Source: Aerococcus mictus
Lineage (GTDB): Bacteria; Bacillota; Bacilli; Lactobacillales; Aerococcaceae
NCBI RefSeq assembly: GCF_003286595.3
Contig: NZ_CP132985.1
Location: forward strand, 2,046,001 to 2,110,000
Direction of reading: 5' to 3'
Length of the DNA: 64,000 nucleotides
Shown: piece after piece, positions 35,073-44,917 of the stretch
How the letters are laid out: each line of letters begins with the position of its first letter
How positions within the stretch are numbered: the stretch's first letter is position 1
Position numbers and translations under genes: made by a program
The notes under the pieces: model-generated
What the model saw: only the letters and a program-made list of their open reading frames with translations
Told to the model about the DNA's origin: nothing
Database searches by the model: none

Positions 35073-36083
35073 CTAACGTATCTTATCGTCAGCAAAGTGG
35101 GTGTCAGACAAGTCCACTAAGAAGTAATCGTAACGTTTAAACTCGGCTTGGGGATTATTGAGGTCCACGGGATCATCCCAAGTCGTATCGACCCCCAGCC
35201 ACTGACCATTGACTTGGACCAAGTTCCAGGCGTGGTCGATGGGCTGGTTCTTATCGGCGTATTGATAGGCAATGCCGGTCCGGGCCAGTGACTTGACCCC
35301 ACTCTCTTCACACATAATCTGGAAGAGACCAGCATAAGCCTGGCAAACCCCAGTGCCTTGGGAGAGGATGCAGGCCGGGGAATAAATCGAGACGCCTTGG
35401 ACATCATTGCCCTCACCTAGGTGGTAGTGGGCCTTGTCAATAATGGCATCATGGATGAGACGAACCTTTTCATGGTCGCTCTTGCCCTGGATCTGACTGG
35501 CAAAGTTGCGGGCATAGTCACGGATAGCCTGGTCAGCAGCGGCGTCATGGTGGAAGCGGAAGGTCAATAAGACCTTCAACTTACTGGGACTGGCCTGGTA
35601 GGAATAGGCATTGGCATAGTCCAGGACAATCCCGTAATAAGTCCCATACAAGTCTTGGCGCAAACGCTCAAAGATGGCTGAGCCACTGGCTTGGGGAGCG
35701 GTCACGTCAACCACAAATTGATAGGTCCCCTGCTCTAATTGCCTTTGGACAATTGGCAGGAGGTCGGCATAATTAGCTTCCTTAACCTGGCCAGCCAGGG
35801 GGGCCTCTTTAAATTGCTGGATGACTTCCTGCTTAGACGGCGCTTGAGGCCGGCCCTTCTGCTGAGAAGTCTTCCCTGGCTGGTCCTTACTAGGAGCTGC
35901 CTGACTCTCTTCTTGAGAAGCCGATTCGACCGGCTTAGTTTCACTTTCTTCTATGACTTGATTAGTCACTTCTTCTTGATCAACCAGCTGGTCTTCTACC
36001 CAGTTGAGGGCTTGGTTATGGTCACAGCCCCACAAAAAAAGCAGCATGCTGAAAAACAGTCCGAAAACTTGTCTCTTTTTCAT
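35073..36083 (-). CDS. Lipoprotein with transglutaminase-like (cysteine protease fold) domain
   Basis: 336 aa. The signal peptide ends in a lipobox-like LFLWGC. A low-complexity Glu/Gln/Ser/Lys spacer (about 25-90) comes next. The C-terminal transglutaminase core has the Cys in GTGVCQAYAGLFQIMC, the His in PIDHAWNLVQVNG and the Asp in WLGVDTTWDDP, a complete triad. Surface proteins with this fold can cut or cross-link peptides. Start at 36083; a TATAAT (36096-36101) lies just 12 bp upstream, so the leader would be very short. Confidence 0.82.
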   Translation of the reverse strand: MKKRQVFGLFFSMLLFLWGCDHNQALNWVEDQLVDQEEVTNQVIEESETKPVESASQEESQAAPSKDQPGKTSQQKGRPQAPSKQEVIQQFKEAPLAGQVKEANYADLLPIVQRQLEQGTYQFVVDVTAPQASGSAIFERLRQDLYGTYYGIVLDYANAYSYQASPSKLKVLLTFRFHHDAAADQAIRDYARNFASQIQGKSDHEKVRLIHDAIIDKAHYHLGEGNDVQGVSIYSPACILSQGTGVCQAYAGLFQIMCEESGVKSLARTGIAYQYADKNQPIDHAWNLVQVNGQWLGVDTTWDDPVDLNNPQAEFKRYDYFLVDLSDTHFADDKIR

Positions 36084-36121
36084 ACATACCACCCCATTAT
36101 AACTTAGTAAAACTGTAAGGC

Positions 36122-36328
36122 TTATTCTTGTGAGTCAGGCTCTTCAGGAATGATCAAGGCCATCAATAAGTACAGCCAAAAACCGACTGACCCTCCTAAG
36201 AAAAGGGCAACGAAGATGATGCGGAAGATAACGGGATCCACATTGAAATACTCTCCCAAACCACCACATACCCCTAAAAAGGTACGATCATACTTTTTAC
36301 GATATAAACGTTTTCCATTAAAATCCAT
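36122..36328 (-). CDS. PspC domain small membrane protein
   Basis: 68 aa. KRLYRKKYDRTFLGVCGGLGEYF is the PspC signature; one or two hydrophobic segments end LLMALIIPEE. Such proteins sense envelope stress in PspC/LiaY-type systems. ATG at 36328 preceded by AAAGGAG. It stands alone, without a LiaFSR neighbourhood. Confidence 0.85.
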   Translation of the reverse strand: MDFNGKRLYRKKYDRTFLGVCGGLGEYFNVDPVIFRIIFVALFLGGSVGFWLYLLMALIIPEEPDSQE

Positions 36329-36479
36329 CCTTCTAGCTCCTTTCACTGGCTATTCCTGCCTTTTAGATACCTTTATTATACCCTAAACGTCAGCAATTCT
36401 CATGTCTAAACGCCAGTTGAGCCTAGCTTTTAAACTTTTTAATGAGTAAGCACTCAATTAAGGAGCTTTCCCTATTCTA

Positions 36480-36654
36480 CCGTAAAAAGGCTTCAGATTC
36501 ACGGTGCTTTTCCTTCCAGTGGTTCAGAGCTCTTTTGACTTTTGTCACACTCTCTTTCTCCCTTTAGCTCCAGTTGCTATAGCTGTTCGAAGCGTCAGCG
36601 AGTTACAGATATAGTATGCGTAGCGTTTCACTTTTTATCGTCAGCTCGCACTCT
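36480..36654 (-). repeat. 3'-end repeat element, copy 1 (after corA-like gene)
   Basis: Begins with AGAGTGCGA overlapping the TAG stop of the CorA gene, then GCTGACGATAAAAAGTGAAACGCT, later CAACTGGAGCTAAAGGGAG and a second AGAGAGTGTGA (36545-36555). The head matches copy 4 and the middle matches copy 2, so it looks like a mosaic. I see no long hairpin in this copy. The rest of the 36329-36652 gap holds no gene. Confidence 0.65.
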
Positions 36655-37570
36655 AATGCTTATCAAAGAACCGTTTTAAGATTCGGGACAGGATCCACCA
36701 GCCTAAGGCGGAGATGATTAGGGCGAAGACCCAGGAAAAGCGGCTTTGGACAAAGGGCAGATCCATATTCATCCCGTAAAAACCGGTCACAATGGTGGGC
36801 ACGGTTAAAAGGATGGAGAGGACGGTCAAGATCCGCATGGTCTCATTCAAGTTATTGTTCAAGACGTTGTTATAGGTGTCGGAGAGGCGGTCGAGAATTT
36901 GCCAGGACAGCTCCGTCATTTCCACGAGCTGCTTGGCTTCAATGACGGCGTCGTCCAGCTCCTCAATATCAATCCCATCCAAGCGTTTAAAGAGCGAGGG
37001 TGAGCGGAATTGTTCCAAGAGAATTTCATTTTGCCGGGCCCCGGTACGGAAATAGGCAATCCCCGTTTCTAAGTCTGACAGGTTGAAGAGGTTCTTGCGA
37101 GTGGTTCGGGTCCGTAATTCCTTGGTTAAGAGGTTGCGCTCCCGGTCCATCTCCTCCACCAAAGGGAAGTATTCCTTAACAATTAAAAAAAGACTAGAGA
37201 AAAGAAACTTATAGAGCCCTTCATCCGAGTGGCGGTGGATATAATGCTTCATCAACTGAATAACATAATCATTATCCTCATGGGCAAAGGTTAAGAGGAC
37301 ATTGTTCCGAATGATGAGGGTCATCGGCAGGGTTTCATAATGATAGTTAACCTTCTTCTTATTAGCAATATTAAAAATAATCAGCAAGGTATCGGTATCA
37401 TCATCGTACTCCAAGCGGGCCCGTTCATTCTTGTCGCTGGCATAGGCCAACATTTCTTCACTGATCCCGTAAGTATTCCCAATCTCGAGGAGGTCGTCTA
37501 AATCATCCACCGGTAAATTAATCCAGGTAAAGCGTTCGTCTGCTGGTCCATATTCCTTCACTTTAGCCAT
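36653..37570 (-). CDS. corA: CorA-family divalent cation (Mg2+/Co2+) transporter
   Basis: 305 aa. A large cytosolic N-terminal domain, a long helix, then two membrane helices at the C-terminus with the family motif YGMNMDLPF after TVPTIVTGF and a basic tail ending RILKRFFDKH. Forms a pentameric channel for Mg2+ in this family; Co2+ or Zn2+ are alternatives. The ATG at 37570 follows GAAAGAAGTGAG. The stop codon is fused to a repeat element. Confidence 0.9.
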   Translation of the reverse strand: MAKVKEYGPADERFTWINLPVDDLDDLLEIGNTYGISEEMLAYASDKNERARLEYDDDTDTLLIIFNIANKKKVNYHYETLPMTLIIRNNVLLTFAHEDNDYVIQLMKHYIHRHSDEGLYKFLFSSLFLIVKEYFPLVEEMDRERNLLTKELRTRTTRKNLFNLSDLETGIAYFRTGARQNEILLEQFRSPSLFKRLDGIDIEELDDAVIEAKQLVEMTELSWQILDRLSDTYNNVLNNNLNETMRILTVLSILLTVPTIVTGFYGMNMDLPFVQSRFSWVFALIISALGWWILSRILKRFFDKH

Positions 37571-37675
37571 ATTCTCACTTCTTTCCGCACTTTTTATATT
37601 CACTGCCTTACTATTGTAGCATTGACCCCAGTCGAAAGCTTCTATTATCGCTAATTCAAGAATCTTTCATTCTTT

Positions 37676-37725
37676 TTAAAGCGCTTTCATATTCCCTTGT
37701 TTTCTCCCGCTACATATAGTAAAAT
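37676..37725 (+). promoter_or_regulatory. Promoter of the Opp/Nik-type operon with cre-like site
   Basis: TTGTTT (37697-37702), 17 bp, TAAAAT (37720-37725). A cre-like TTAAAGCGCTTTCA (37676-37689), 13 of 14 positions of the CcpA consensus, ends 7 bp upstream of the -35. Confidence 0.5.
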
Positions 37726-37823
37726 CGAAAAGGGAATTCCCTATATTTAGTTGGCTTACGTCTTGACAATGGAGATCATTAGGGAAAATAGCCCTCCATA
37801 ACAATTATAGAAAGGGATAAGAT

Positions 37824-39335
37824 ATGAAGCGCCAATTTTTTAGATGCATAATCCTTTGTTCCAGTTTTCTGACCCTCTTCCTTAGCGGTTGCCAAGGCAG
37901 CTCGTCTGAGCAAAGTCAGGGTCAAAATAATACCGACACCTACCACGTCGGCCAAAGCCTAGTCGCCGGGGACCTCGATCCCTTGAATTCGAGTTGGTCC
38001 CTAGCCAGTCACGGAGTAGCTGAATATGTCTACCAACAAGATCCAGACGGTAATCTATTCTCCCGTTATATTGACCAGTTAGACCATGTGGATGCGAATA
38101 CCTGGCAAGCTAGCAGTAAAAACGAAGCCAAGTTCGCTGATGGGAGCCTGGTGGATGCCCCAGCCCTGGCTGAATGCCTTAACGAAATCCAAGAAAAGAA
38201 CCCCTTGTCCAATGCTACAGCCGGTAAGATCACTTTTACCGCTGACGATGATAGCCATCTCACCATCAAAACCGAACGCCCTACCCAAGTCATGGACTCA
38301 GTCTTAGGGGAATGGACCAATGTGGTTTATAAGCGCGACGGCGACCAAGTCATTTACTCTGGTCCTTACCAAGTGAAAAACCTGCAGTCCGAAGAAAAAG
38401 TGGAAATGGAACCCAACCCCCATTACCCAGACAGCGACCAAAGAAAAAATGTAACCATCACGGCATTTAACGATGAAGCGGCCATGAAGTCAGCTTTCCA
38501 ATCCGAAGAGATGGATTTAATCGCTCCCATTTCTCCTAATTTAAAGGAACAATTAGACAAATCTGGTCACAAGACCCAGTCCTATGACGCTGGTTACCAA
38601 TATTTCGCCTTGGTCAACATCCAAAAGCCACTCCTCCAAGAGGCTAAAATGCGCCAAGCCCTTGATTTAGCCCTCAACCGCGATGACTACCTCAAGGCCC
38701 TCAAAGGCGGACGGCTACCAAGCGGACTATTTGCGGACATCTATTCCTTCAATGCAGATGTCCCTCTCGAACAAGACACCGCTAAGGCAGAGGCCCTATT
38801 GGATGAATTAGGTTGGAAGAAAAATGACCAAGGCCAACGGGAAAAAGATGGCCAAGCCTTAGAACTTAAGGTGGCCACCCTTTCCTTCCGTGAAGACCTG
38901 GTAACCATTGGACAAATGTTGACTTCTCAACTCGAGCCTTTAGGTATCCAAGTCAAGGTAGAAGCTTTAGATAATGCGGAAGACATTAAGACCGGGTCGC
39001 CTTACGACCTCTTAATCTACAGCCAACACACCGCCCCTTCTGGAGAACCGAGTTACTTCCTCAATCAATTCTTTAGAAGCGACGGGTCCAACAACCGCTT
39101 CGATTATAGCAACCCAGAAGTGGACCAAGAACTCGACCAACTTGGTCAAGAATCCGACCCCGCTAAACGCGATGCGATTGCTCAATCCATCCAAGAAAAA
39201 ATTATTAACGACCGTCCTATCCTTCGCCTAGTCGATCCTGAATGGCATGCTGGCATTGGTGCCGATCTCGGCGATTACCAGCTCTATTGCGGGGACTATT
39301 ATATCGTTAATCCAAGTTTAGGGGTCAATAAGTAA
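37824..39335 (+). CDS. Peptide/nickel-type ABC transporter substrate-binding lipoprotein
   Basis: 503 aa. Signal peptide with lipobox LFLSGC. SBP_bac_5 domain: HVGQSLVAGDLDPLNSSWS, ALDLALNRDDYLKALKGGR and the C-terminal LRLVDPEWHAGIGADLGDY. Much shorter than typical OppA and ending in an aromatic-rich YCGDYYIVNP, more like DppA/NikA/CntA binding proteins, so a dipeptide, nickel or metallophore ligand is possible. First gene of an operon with two permeases and a fused ATPase. Confidence 0.88.
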   Translation: MKRQFFRCIILCSSFLTLFLSGCQGSSSEQSQGQNNTDTYHVGQSLVAGDLDPLNSSWSLASHGVAEYVYQQDPDGNLFSRYIDQLDHVDANTWQASSKNEAKFADGSLVDAPALAECLNEIQEKNPLSNATAGKITFTADDDSHLTIKTERPTQVMDSVLGEWTNVVYKRDGDQVIYSGPYQVKNLQSEEKVEMEPNPHYPDSDQRKNVTITAFNDEAAMKSAFQSEEMDLIAPISPNLKEQLDKSGHKTQSYDAGYQYFALVNIQKPLLQEAKMRQALDLALNRDDYLKALKGGRLPSGLFADIYSFNADVPLEQDTAKAEALLDELGWKKNDQGQREKDGQALELKVATLSFREDLVTIGQMLTSQLEPLGIQVKVEALDNAEDIKTGSPYDLLIYSQHTAPSGEPSYFLNQFFRSDGSNNRFDYSNPEVDQELDQLGQESDPAKRDAIAQSIQEKIINDRPILRLVDPEWHAGIGADLGDYQLYCGDYYIVNPSLGVNK

Positions 39336-39379
39336 GCAGACAATTACCAAGACGTAAGCCTTCAATAGAGGAGGACAGT

Positions 39380-40303
39380 ATGAAATTAAAAACGCTCTAT
39401 CAAGCACTCGGCTTCCTCTTTATCATGAGTCTCTTTGCCTTCTTCATCTCCCGACTTATTCCAGGCGACCCAGCAAGCTTGTACTTAGAATCTAAGCAGC
39501 TGGCCCAAAGCCCGGAAAATATCGCCTTAATCAATGAAGAATTTGGCTTAGACCGTTCACTCATGGTTCAGTATTTCCAGTGGATTAGTCACTTTATTCA
39601 AGGCGACTGGGGGACTTCCTTCTACTCCAGCCAGCCCATCCGTCAAGAAATCTTTAACCGCCTGCCGGCCTCCTTAATGGTCGGCTTAGGCGGGGTTTTA
39701 TTAGCGATGCTAGGAAGCTTCTACTTAGGCTTCCTAGCATCGCTTCCTGGTTATGGCTTCTGGGATAAAGTAAGCCGAGCACTATCCCTAATCTCCCAGG
39801 CCATTCCCAGCTTTATTTTAATTATTATTTTTATCCAAATCACTAGTGTCCGCCTGCGCTGGTTTAAGTTCTATACTGAGGAGAGCCCCTTGGCCATTGT
39901 CTTTGCCGTCATAGTGGTCGCTTTCTACCAAATCGGGCCACTCTCACGCATTGTCTGCCGCCATTTCGAAGCCACTCAAAAGGAAAGCTATCTTAAAGCC
40001 CTCCTATTGCGGGGACTGCCTTTAAAGCAGGCCTTGGGTAAATACGCTTGGCAAGATGCCCTCTACGGACTCTTAGCCAGTTCGCTGGCACAAATGTCTT
40101 GGGTCATTGGCGGGACCGCTATTGTCGAATACTCCTTTGGCATTGCCGGCATCTCCAATTACCTGGTCACCAGTATGCAAAGGCGGGACTACTTAGTCAT
40201 CCAAGCCTATATTATGGTGGTAGGCATTTGGATGCTTATCATCCGTTTAATCTTTCGCTGGTTGATGAATCGATTAAGAAAGGAGACTTCCTATGTCGCT
40301 TAA
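39380..40303 (+). CDS. Peptide/nickel-type ABC permease, DppB/NikB-like
   Basis: 307 aa, six membrane helices. FISRLIPGDPASLYLE near the N-terminus is the classical DppB/OppB motif; ALLLRGLPLKQALGKYAW is the EAA coupling loop region. GAGGAGG precedes the ATG. Overlaps the next permease gene by 11 bp. Confidence 0.9.
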   Translation: MKLKTLYQALGFLFIMSLFAFFISRLIPGDPASLYLESKQLAQSPENIALINEEFGLDRSLMVQYFQWISHFIQGDWGTSFYSSQPIRQEIFNRLPASLMVGLGGVLLAMLGSFYLGFLASLPGYGFWDKVSRALSLISQAIPSFILIIIFIQITSVRLRWFKFYTEESPLAIVFAVIVVAFYQIGPLSRIVCRHFEATQKESYLKALLLRGLPLKQALGKYAWQDALYGLLASSLAQMSWVIGGTAIVEYSFGIAGISNYLVTSMQRRDYLVIQAYIMVVGIWMLIIRLIFRWLMNRLRKETSYVA

Positions 40304-41072
40304 GCAGAAAATTGTCAGTGCCGTCCTGCTCCTAGCCATAGGACTATTCTTAGTCATCCCCTCACCCGATTATTTTCAAACCGATATGACCAATGTCCTA
40401 GCCCCCGTCTCTACCGACCACTGGCTAGGAACGGACCATCTCGGCCGCGATGTCTTAGCCCTCATGCAGGCAGGCACCATCCGTACCCTCATCGTTGTTG
40501 TAGTGGGCGGCTCCTTATCTTTAGTTTTAGGATCGACTCTAGGTATCCTGGCTGGTTACTACGGTGGCAGCTTAAAGAAGGCCATTCTCCTCGTCGCCCA
40601 ATCACTTTTGATTTTACCCAGCTTTATCATGGCCCTAATCATTACTGCCCTCATCGGCCTCAGCCCACTCAGCGCCGGCCTTGTTCTTGGCATCGGAGCC
40701 ATGGGAAATTATATCTTCCAAGTCGCTGCCCTGAGTGAAGAGTTAAAGGCCAGTGAATTTATCCTTAGTCTCAGAAAACTCGGTCTCTCTGATTTTCGCC
40801 TGATTAAGGACCATCTCGGTAAAAACTTACAGCCTTATATTCTTACCAATTTAGCTAACCGCCTGAGTGGCATGGTCTTATCCTACGCGGGACTTGCCTT
40901 TATCGGACTAGGCACGGACCTGGTCCAACCTGACTGGGGCACCTTACTCTACGACTACCGTCTCTATGTCTTTGAACGACCACTACTGGTATTAGCACCA
41001 ACCTTAGCCATCTTTATTTTAGCGGTCCTCTTTCAAGCCCTCTTTGACCGTCAAGCCCTCTTGGAAAGGTGA
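40293..41072 (+). CDS. Peptide/nickel-type ABC permease, DppC/NikC-like
   Basis: 259 aa. STDHWLGTDHLGRDVLALM is the DppC/OppC signature (HxLGTDxLGRD); EAA-like loop EFILSLRKLGLSDFRLIKDH; C-terminal FIGLGTDLVQPDWGTLLYD. Shorter N-terminus than OppC, in line with NikC. Seven bases separate it from the ATPase gene. Confidence 0.9.
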   Translation: MSLKQKIVSAVLLLAIGLFLVIPSPDYFQTDMTNVLAPVSTDHWLGTDHLGRDVLALMQAGTIRTLIVVVVGGSLSLVLGSTLGILAGYYGGSLKKAILLVAQSLLILPSFIMALIITALIGLSPLSAGLVLGIGAMGNYIFQVAALSEELKASEFILSLRKLGLSDFRLIKDHLGKNLQPYILTNLANRLSGMVLSYAGLAFIGLGTDLVQPDWGTLLYDYRLYVFERPLLVLAPTLAIFILAVLFQALFDRQALLER

Positions 41073-41079
41073 GTAGATC

Positions 41080-42588
41080 ATGAAACAAAGTCCACTATTA
41101 ACCATCAACCAACTAAGTGTCGCTATCCAGGGCCAAAGCTATGTCAAGGACCTCTCCCTAAAAATCTACCCCGGACAACGCTTAGGCCTAGTGGGGCCTT
41201 CCGGTGCCGGTAAAAGCCTCACTGCCAAGGCAATCATGCACTTTATTCACCAAGGTGACCTTGAGATCCGTGGGGAAATTATTTATCAAGGGCTAGGGAA
41301 CTTACTCGACTTACCCACAAAGGAAGCCCAAAAAATCCTGCCCCAAGAAATTGCCGTCATCCAGCAAGAGGCCTTGGATAGTCTCAATCCTCACTATACC
41401 ATTGCCGCTCAGTTAGAGCTAATCATGGAGCAATTTCAAGCCGAAGTGCCCAAAGCAGACTATCCTAAAGTATTTCAACAGGTGCTAGAACAAGTGAATT
41501 TAAGCCAGACCGACCAGGTTTTAGCCGCCAAACCTGCCCAACTTTCTGGGGGAATGAAACAACGAGTGGTCATCGCCATGGCTCTCTTACAAAAGCCTAA
41601 ATTAATCTTAGCCGACGAACCTACCACCGCCCTAGACCAGGCTAACCAAGTCAGCTTTGTTCGCTTGATCAAGGCCCTCAGTGAAAAGGAAGAAATCGCT
41701 GTCCTTTTTATCAGTCATAACTTAGAACTGGTCAGCCAACTCTGCTCGGATATTGTCATTATTGACCAGGGAAGAACGATTGAAAGTAATACCACCAAGG
41801 CTCTCTTTAACCACCCTAAAGCACCGACCACCAAGCGGCTGGTGCAAAGTGCGGACTACCGCAAGCAAGCCAGCCAAAATTTCCAAAGCCAGCTGCCTCA
41901 AGCTGCTCAACCGCTCTTACGGACTGAGCATTTAAGCCTGACTTATCCCGGGGCCCACAACCCGGTCCTCCAAGACGTCAATCTTGAACTCTATCCGGGA
42001 GAATTTGTCGGTTTAGTCGGCCCCTCAGGTTCGGGAAAATCTAGCCTAGCTAAATTAGTCACTGGGCTCTATCCGCCCAGCCAAGGTACAATCTACTTGA
42101 ATGGTAAGGCCCTCGCCCCAGAGCAGCTCAGTGATTTTCAAGCCATTCAGATGATCTTTCAAAATCCCTACCAAGCCTTTGACCCCACTTATAAAATGCT
42201 TGTGAACCTTAGGGAACTGGAGAAGATTCCTTGGGTCAAAGCCCGTTATGCCTCACAAGCAGCTTTCTACGAGCGGATCAACCACCTGGCCCAGCACCTA
42301 CATATCAGCGAGGACCTTATGGATAAATACCCCCGCCAACTCTCCGGCGGTCAGAGTCAACGTTTCGCCATTCTGCGCATTCTCTTGACCCAATGTCCTG
42401 TTATTGTGGCTGATGAAATCTTTTCCGCCTTAGATTATGACATTGCCTTAGAATTGGTTCAATTACTGAAAGACTTACGAGACAAGCAAAGTTTTACCTT
42501 ACTCTTTATCTCCCACGACCTGGCCATGGTAAAAATCCTCTGCCAGCGTATTTATCAGATTGAAGACGGCAAAGTCATTGCCCAATAA
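41080..42588 (+). CDS. Fused double ATPase of the peptide/nickel-type importer (DppD-DppF in one chain)
   Basis: 502 aa. Two complete ABC domains in tandem. First: GPSGAGKSLTAK, LSGGMKQRVVIA, LILADEPTTALDQ. Second: GPSGSGKSSLAK, Q-loop QMIFQNPYQAFDP, LSGGQSQRFAIL, VIVADEIFSALDY (DEI where DEP is usual). The fusion replaces the two separate ATPases found in standard Opp systems, as in YejF. The operon is closed by a strong terminator. Confidence 0.92.
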   Translation: MKQSPLLTINQLSVAIQGQSYVKDLSLKIYPGQRLGLVGPSGAGKSLTAKAIMHFIHQGDLEIRGEIIYQGLGNLLDLPTKEAQKILPQEIAVIQQEALDSLNPHYTIAAQLELIMEQFQAEVPKADYPKVFQQVLEQVNLSQTDQVLAAKPAQLSGGMKQRVVIAMALLQKPKLILADEPTTALDQANQVSFVRLIKALSEKEEIAVLFISHNLELVSQLCSDIVIIDQGRTIESNTTKALFNHPKAPTTKRLVQSADYRKQASQNFQSQLPQAAQPLLRTEHLSLTYPGAHNPVLQDVNLELYPGEFVGLVGPSGSGKSSLAKLVTGLYPPSQGTIYLNGKALAPEQLSDFQAIQMIFQNPYQAFDPTYKMLVNLRELEKIPWVKARYASQAAFYERINHLAQHLHISEDLMDKYPRQLSGGQSQRFAILRILLTQCPVIVADEIFSALDYDIALELVQLLKDLRDKQSFTLLFISHDLAMVKILCQRIYQIEDGKVIAQ

Positions 42589-42637
42589 AAAATACTCCTC
42601 CCAGGCGCTTAAAGTCCGCCTTGGGAGGAGTATTTTT
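42587..42637 (+). terminator. Terminator of the peptide/nickel-type operon
   Basis: 16-bp perfect stem AAAAATACTCCTCCCA / TGGGAGGAGTATTTTT starting at the stop codon; T tail. Confidence 0.92.
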
Positions 42638-42654
42638 ATGTCCTTTTAGAAAAT

Positions 42655-42820
42655 TTCAGTGTCTCTTAATCTCTTTTTGCGCTTGTCGCACTCTCTTTAA
42701 ACCTGCTCCAGTCACAGGACGAACGTCCACTTCGCTAAAGGTCGACGCATTCTTTTCAAGAATTCTTTCTCCCTTTAGTTCCAGTGGTTTCGTCCTTTTT
42801 TGTGACTGTCGCACTCTCTA
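42655..42820 (-). repeat. 3'-end repeat element, copy 2 (runs into the mnmG coding end)
   Basis: Minus-strand order: AGAGAGTGCGA (42809-42819), then arms CAGTCACA..GGACGAA..CCACT and AGTGG..TTCGTCC..TGTGACTG, enclosing CTAAAGG/CCTTTAG and AATTCTT/AAGAAT stems, then GAGCAGGTTTAAAGAGAGTGCGACAAGCGC. This is a long, nearly continuous hairpin bounded by two AGAGAGTGCGA boxes. Its first 64 bases are translated as the C-terminus of MnmG. Confidence 0.75.
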
Positions 42821-44690
42821 GGTAGACGGCTAGGATAGAGACGTCAGCGGGATTGACTCCAGATACTCGACTGGCTTGGGCCAGGGTCCTGGGTTCAATG
42901 GTTGATAAGCGGTCCTTTGCTTCAGTAGCAAGGCCTTCGATTTGACTGTAGTCAATATCTTCAGGTATCAACTTACCTTCCATTTTACGTAGGCGCTTGA
43001 CTTGTTTTTGCGCCTTTTCAATATAACCAGCATACTTAATGGCAACAGCCACTTCTTCATAGACTTTATGGCCCAGGTCTTTATCGCCAGGGGCAAATTT
43101 TAAGATATCGTCAATCGAAAGTTCTGGTCGACGTAAGAGTTCAGAGGCCAAAATCCCGTCTTTCAAGCGGGAAGATCCTTTCGATTCGAGATAGGCTTGG
43201 AGGTCATCGCTTGGTTTCAAGCGTGTATGTTCCAAGCGGTCCAATTCCTCATTGACCGCAGCTTGGTGGGCCTTAAAGGCTTGGTAGCGGTCTTCAGTGA
43301 CCAGGCCGATTTCATAGCCTTTCTCCGTCAGGCGCCAGTCAGCATTGTCGTGGCGGAGCAGGAGCCGGTATTCAGCCCGAGAAGTCAGTAGACGGTAAGG
43401 CTCGGTCGTCCCCTTGGTGACCAAGTCATCCACTAAGACACCAATGTAAGCTTCATCCCGACCGAGGATAAAGGCTTCCTTGCCTTGGATTTTTAACACG
43501 GCATTGATGCCCGCATAGAGTCCTTGACCGGCAGCTTCTTCATAACCCGAGGTCCCATTGGTCTGACCTGCGGTATAGAGGTTTTCAATGGCCTTGGTTT
43601 CAAAGGTAGCCTTCAATTGACTAGGCCGGACCACATCATACTCAATGGCATAACCATCACGGATGATTTGGGCCTTTTCCATCCCGGTAATGGAATGAAC
43701 CATTTCGATTTGGACATCCTCTGGTAGGGAGGTAGACAAGCCTTGCAGGTAGATTTCCTCATTATCCCGGCCTTCTGGTTCCAAGAAAAGTTGATGCTTA
43801 GGCTTATCAGCGAAGCGGACAATCTTGTCTTCAATAGAAGGACAGTAGCGCGCCCCGACTCCTTCTACAATCCCAGTAAACATAGGCGCCCGGTCCAAAT
43901 TAGCCCGAATCAATTCATGGGTTTTGGCATTGGTAAAGGTGAGATGGCAGGGCACTTGTTCAGAAACGGGAATATAATTCTCGTCAGGAGTCATAAAGGA
44001 AAAATGGTTAGGTTCTGCGCTACCGGGTTGGATTTCCATCTTAGAGAAGTCGACGGTCTTCTTATCCACCCGAGGCGGGGTTCCTGTCTTAAAGCGGGTA
44101 ATATCGAAACCATATTTTTCGGCTAAATTTTTGGTTAAATTGAGAGCGGGTTGGGAGTTATTAGGCCCGGCGGAATACTTTAATTCACCGATAATAATTT
44201 CGCCCCGAGCACTGGTCCCCATAGTCAAAATGGTAGCTTTAGACCGGTAGAGAGCCCCGGTTTGAGTAATGACACCCCGGCAGACCCCATCTTCTACCAC
44301 CAGGTCATCAACAATTCCTTGGCGGAGGGTCAAGCCTTCCTGTCTTTCCACCGTCCGGCGCATTTCCCGGGCATAAGCTTCCTTATCGGCTTGGGCCCGC
44401 AAAGCGCGAACAGCCGGCCCCTTCCCGGTATTGAGCATCCGCATTTGGATATAGGTCTTATCAATATTCTTACCCATTTCGCCACCCAAGGCGTCAATCT
44501 CTCTCACCACGACCCCCTTGGCGGGTCCACCAATCGAGGGGTTACATGGCATAAAGGCCACCATATTAATATCAATAGTGACCAGTAAGGTTTCCATTCC
44601 CATCCGGGCACTGGCTAGGGCCGCTTCACAACCTGCATGTCCAGCACCAACCACAATGACATCAAAGCTTCCCGCTTCAAAAGTCTTCAT
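42756..44690 (-). CDS. mnmG: tRNA uridine-5-carboxymethylaminomethyl modification enzyme MnmG (GidA)
   Basis: 644 aa. FAD-binding GxGxxG in [31 protein letters not shown] (active-site Cys), [31 protein letters not shown] and the C-terminal helical domain with [19 protein letters not shown]. With MnmE it installs cmnm5 on wobble U34 of tRNAs. The last ~20 residues ([19 protein letters not shown]) are encoded by a repeat element and are not family-conserved. mnmE lies about 1.6 kb upstream, separated by an HTH gene. Confidence 0.96.
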   Translation of the reverse strand: MKTFEAGSFDVIVVGAGHAGCEAALASARMGMETLLVTIDINMVAFMPCNPSIGGPAKGVVVREIDALGGEMGKNIDKTYIQMRMLNTGKGPAVRALRAQADKEAYAREMRRTVERQEGLTLRQGIVDDLVVEDGVCRGVITQTGALYRSKATILTMGTSARGEIIIGELKYSAGPNNSQPALNLTKNLAEKYGFDITRFKTGTPPRVDKKTVDFSKMEIQPGSAEPNHFSFMTPDENYIPVSEQVPCHLTFTNAKTHELIRANLDRAPMFTGIVEGVGARYCPSIEDKIVRFADKPKHQLFLEPEGRDNEEIYLQGLSTSLPEDVQIEMVHSITGMEKAQIIRDGYAIEYDVVRPSQLKATFETKAIENLYTAGQTNGTSGYEEAAGQGLYAGINAVLKIQGKEAFILGRDEAYIGVLVDDLVTKGTTEPYRLLTSRAEYRLLLRHDNADWRLTEKGYEIGLVTEDRYQAFKAHQAAVNEELDRLEHTRLKPSDDLQAYLESKGSSRLKDGILASELLRRPELSIDDILKFAPGDKDLGHKVYEEVAVAIKYAGYIEKAQKQVKRLRKMEGKLIPEDIDYSQIEGLATEAKDRLSTIEPRTLAQASRVSGVNPADVSILAVYLESATVTKKDETTGTKGRKNS

Positions 44691-44785
44691 TCATCCTCTT
44701 CCTTCCTAAATCAAGTCGTTCTTGCTTCTCTTATGCTAGTGGTATCCATTTCCTTTAACCAGGCAGTCGTCACTCGATAAGCACT

Positions 44786-44832
44786 AAAAAAGTGTCCACT
44801 CCGCCCCTTAAATCGAGACGGAAAGACACTTT
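44786..44832 (-). terminator. Terminator of the HTH membrane-protein gene
   Basis: Stem AAAGTGTC..CCG / CGG..GACACTTT followed by T run on the minus strand. Confidence 0.82.
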
Positions 44833-44917
44833 GACTGTCTAGCTATTTAATTTCCTGACAGATTATAACAGGAAAAGCAAGGTTTGTAAAATAGGGAAAT
44901 TAGGAATTAAGGCTTAT

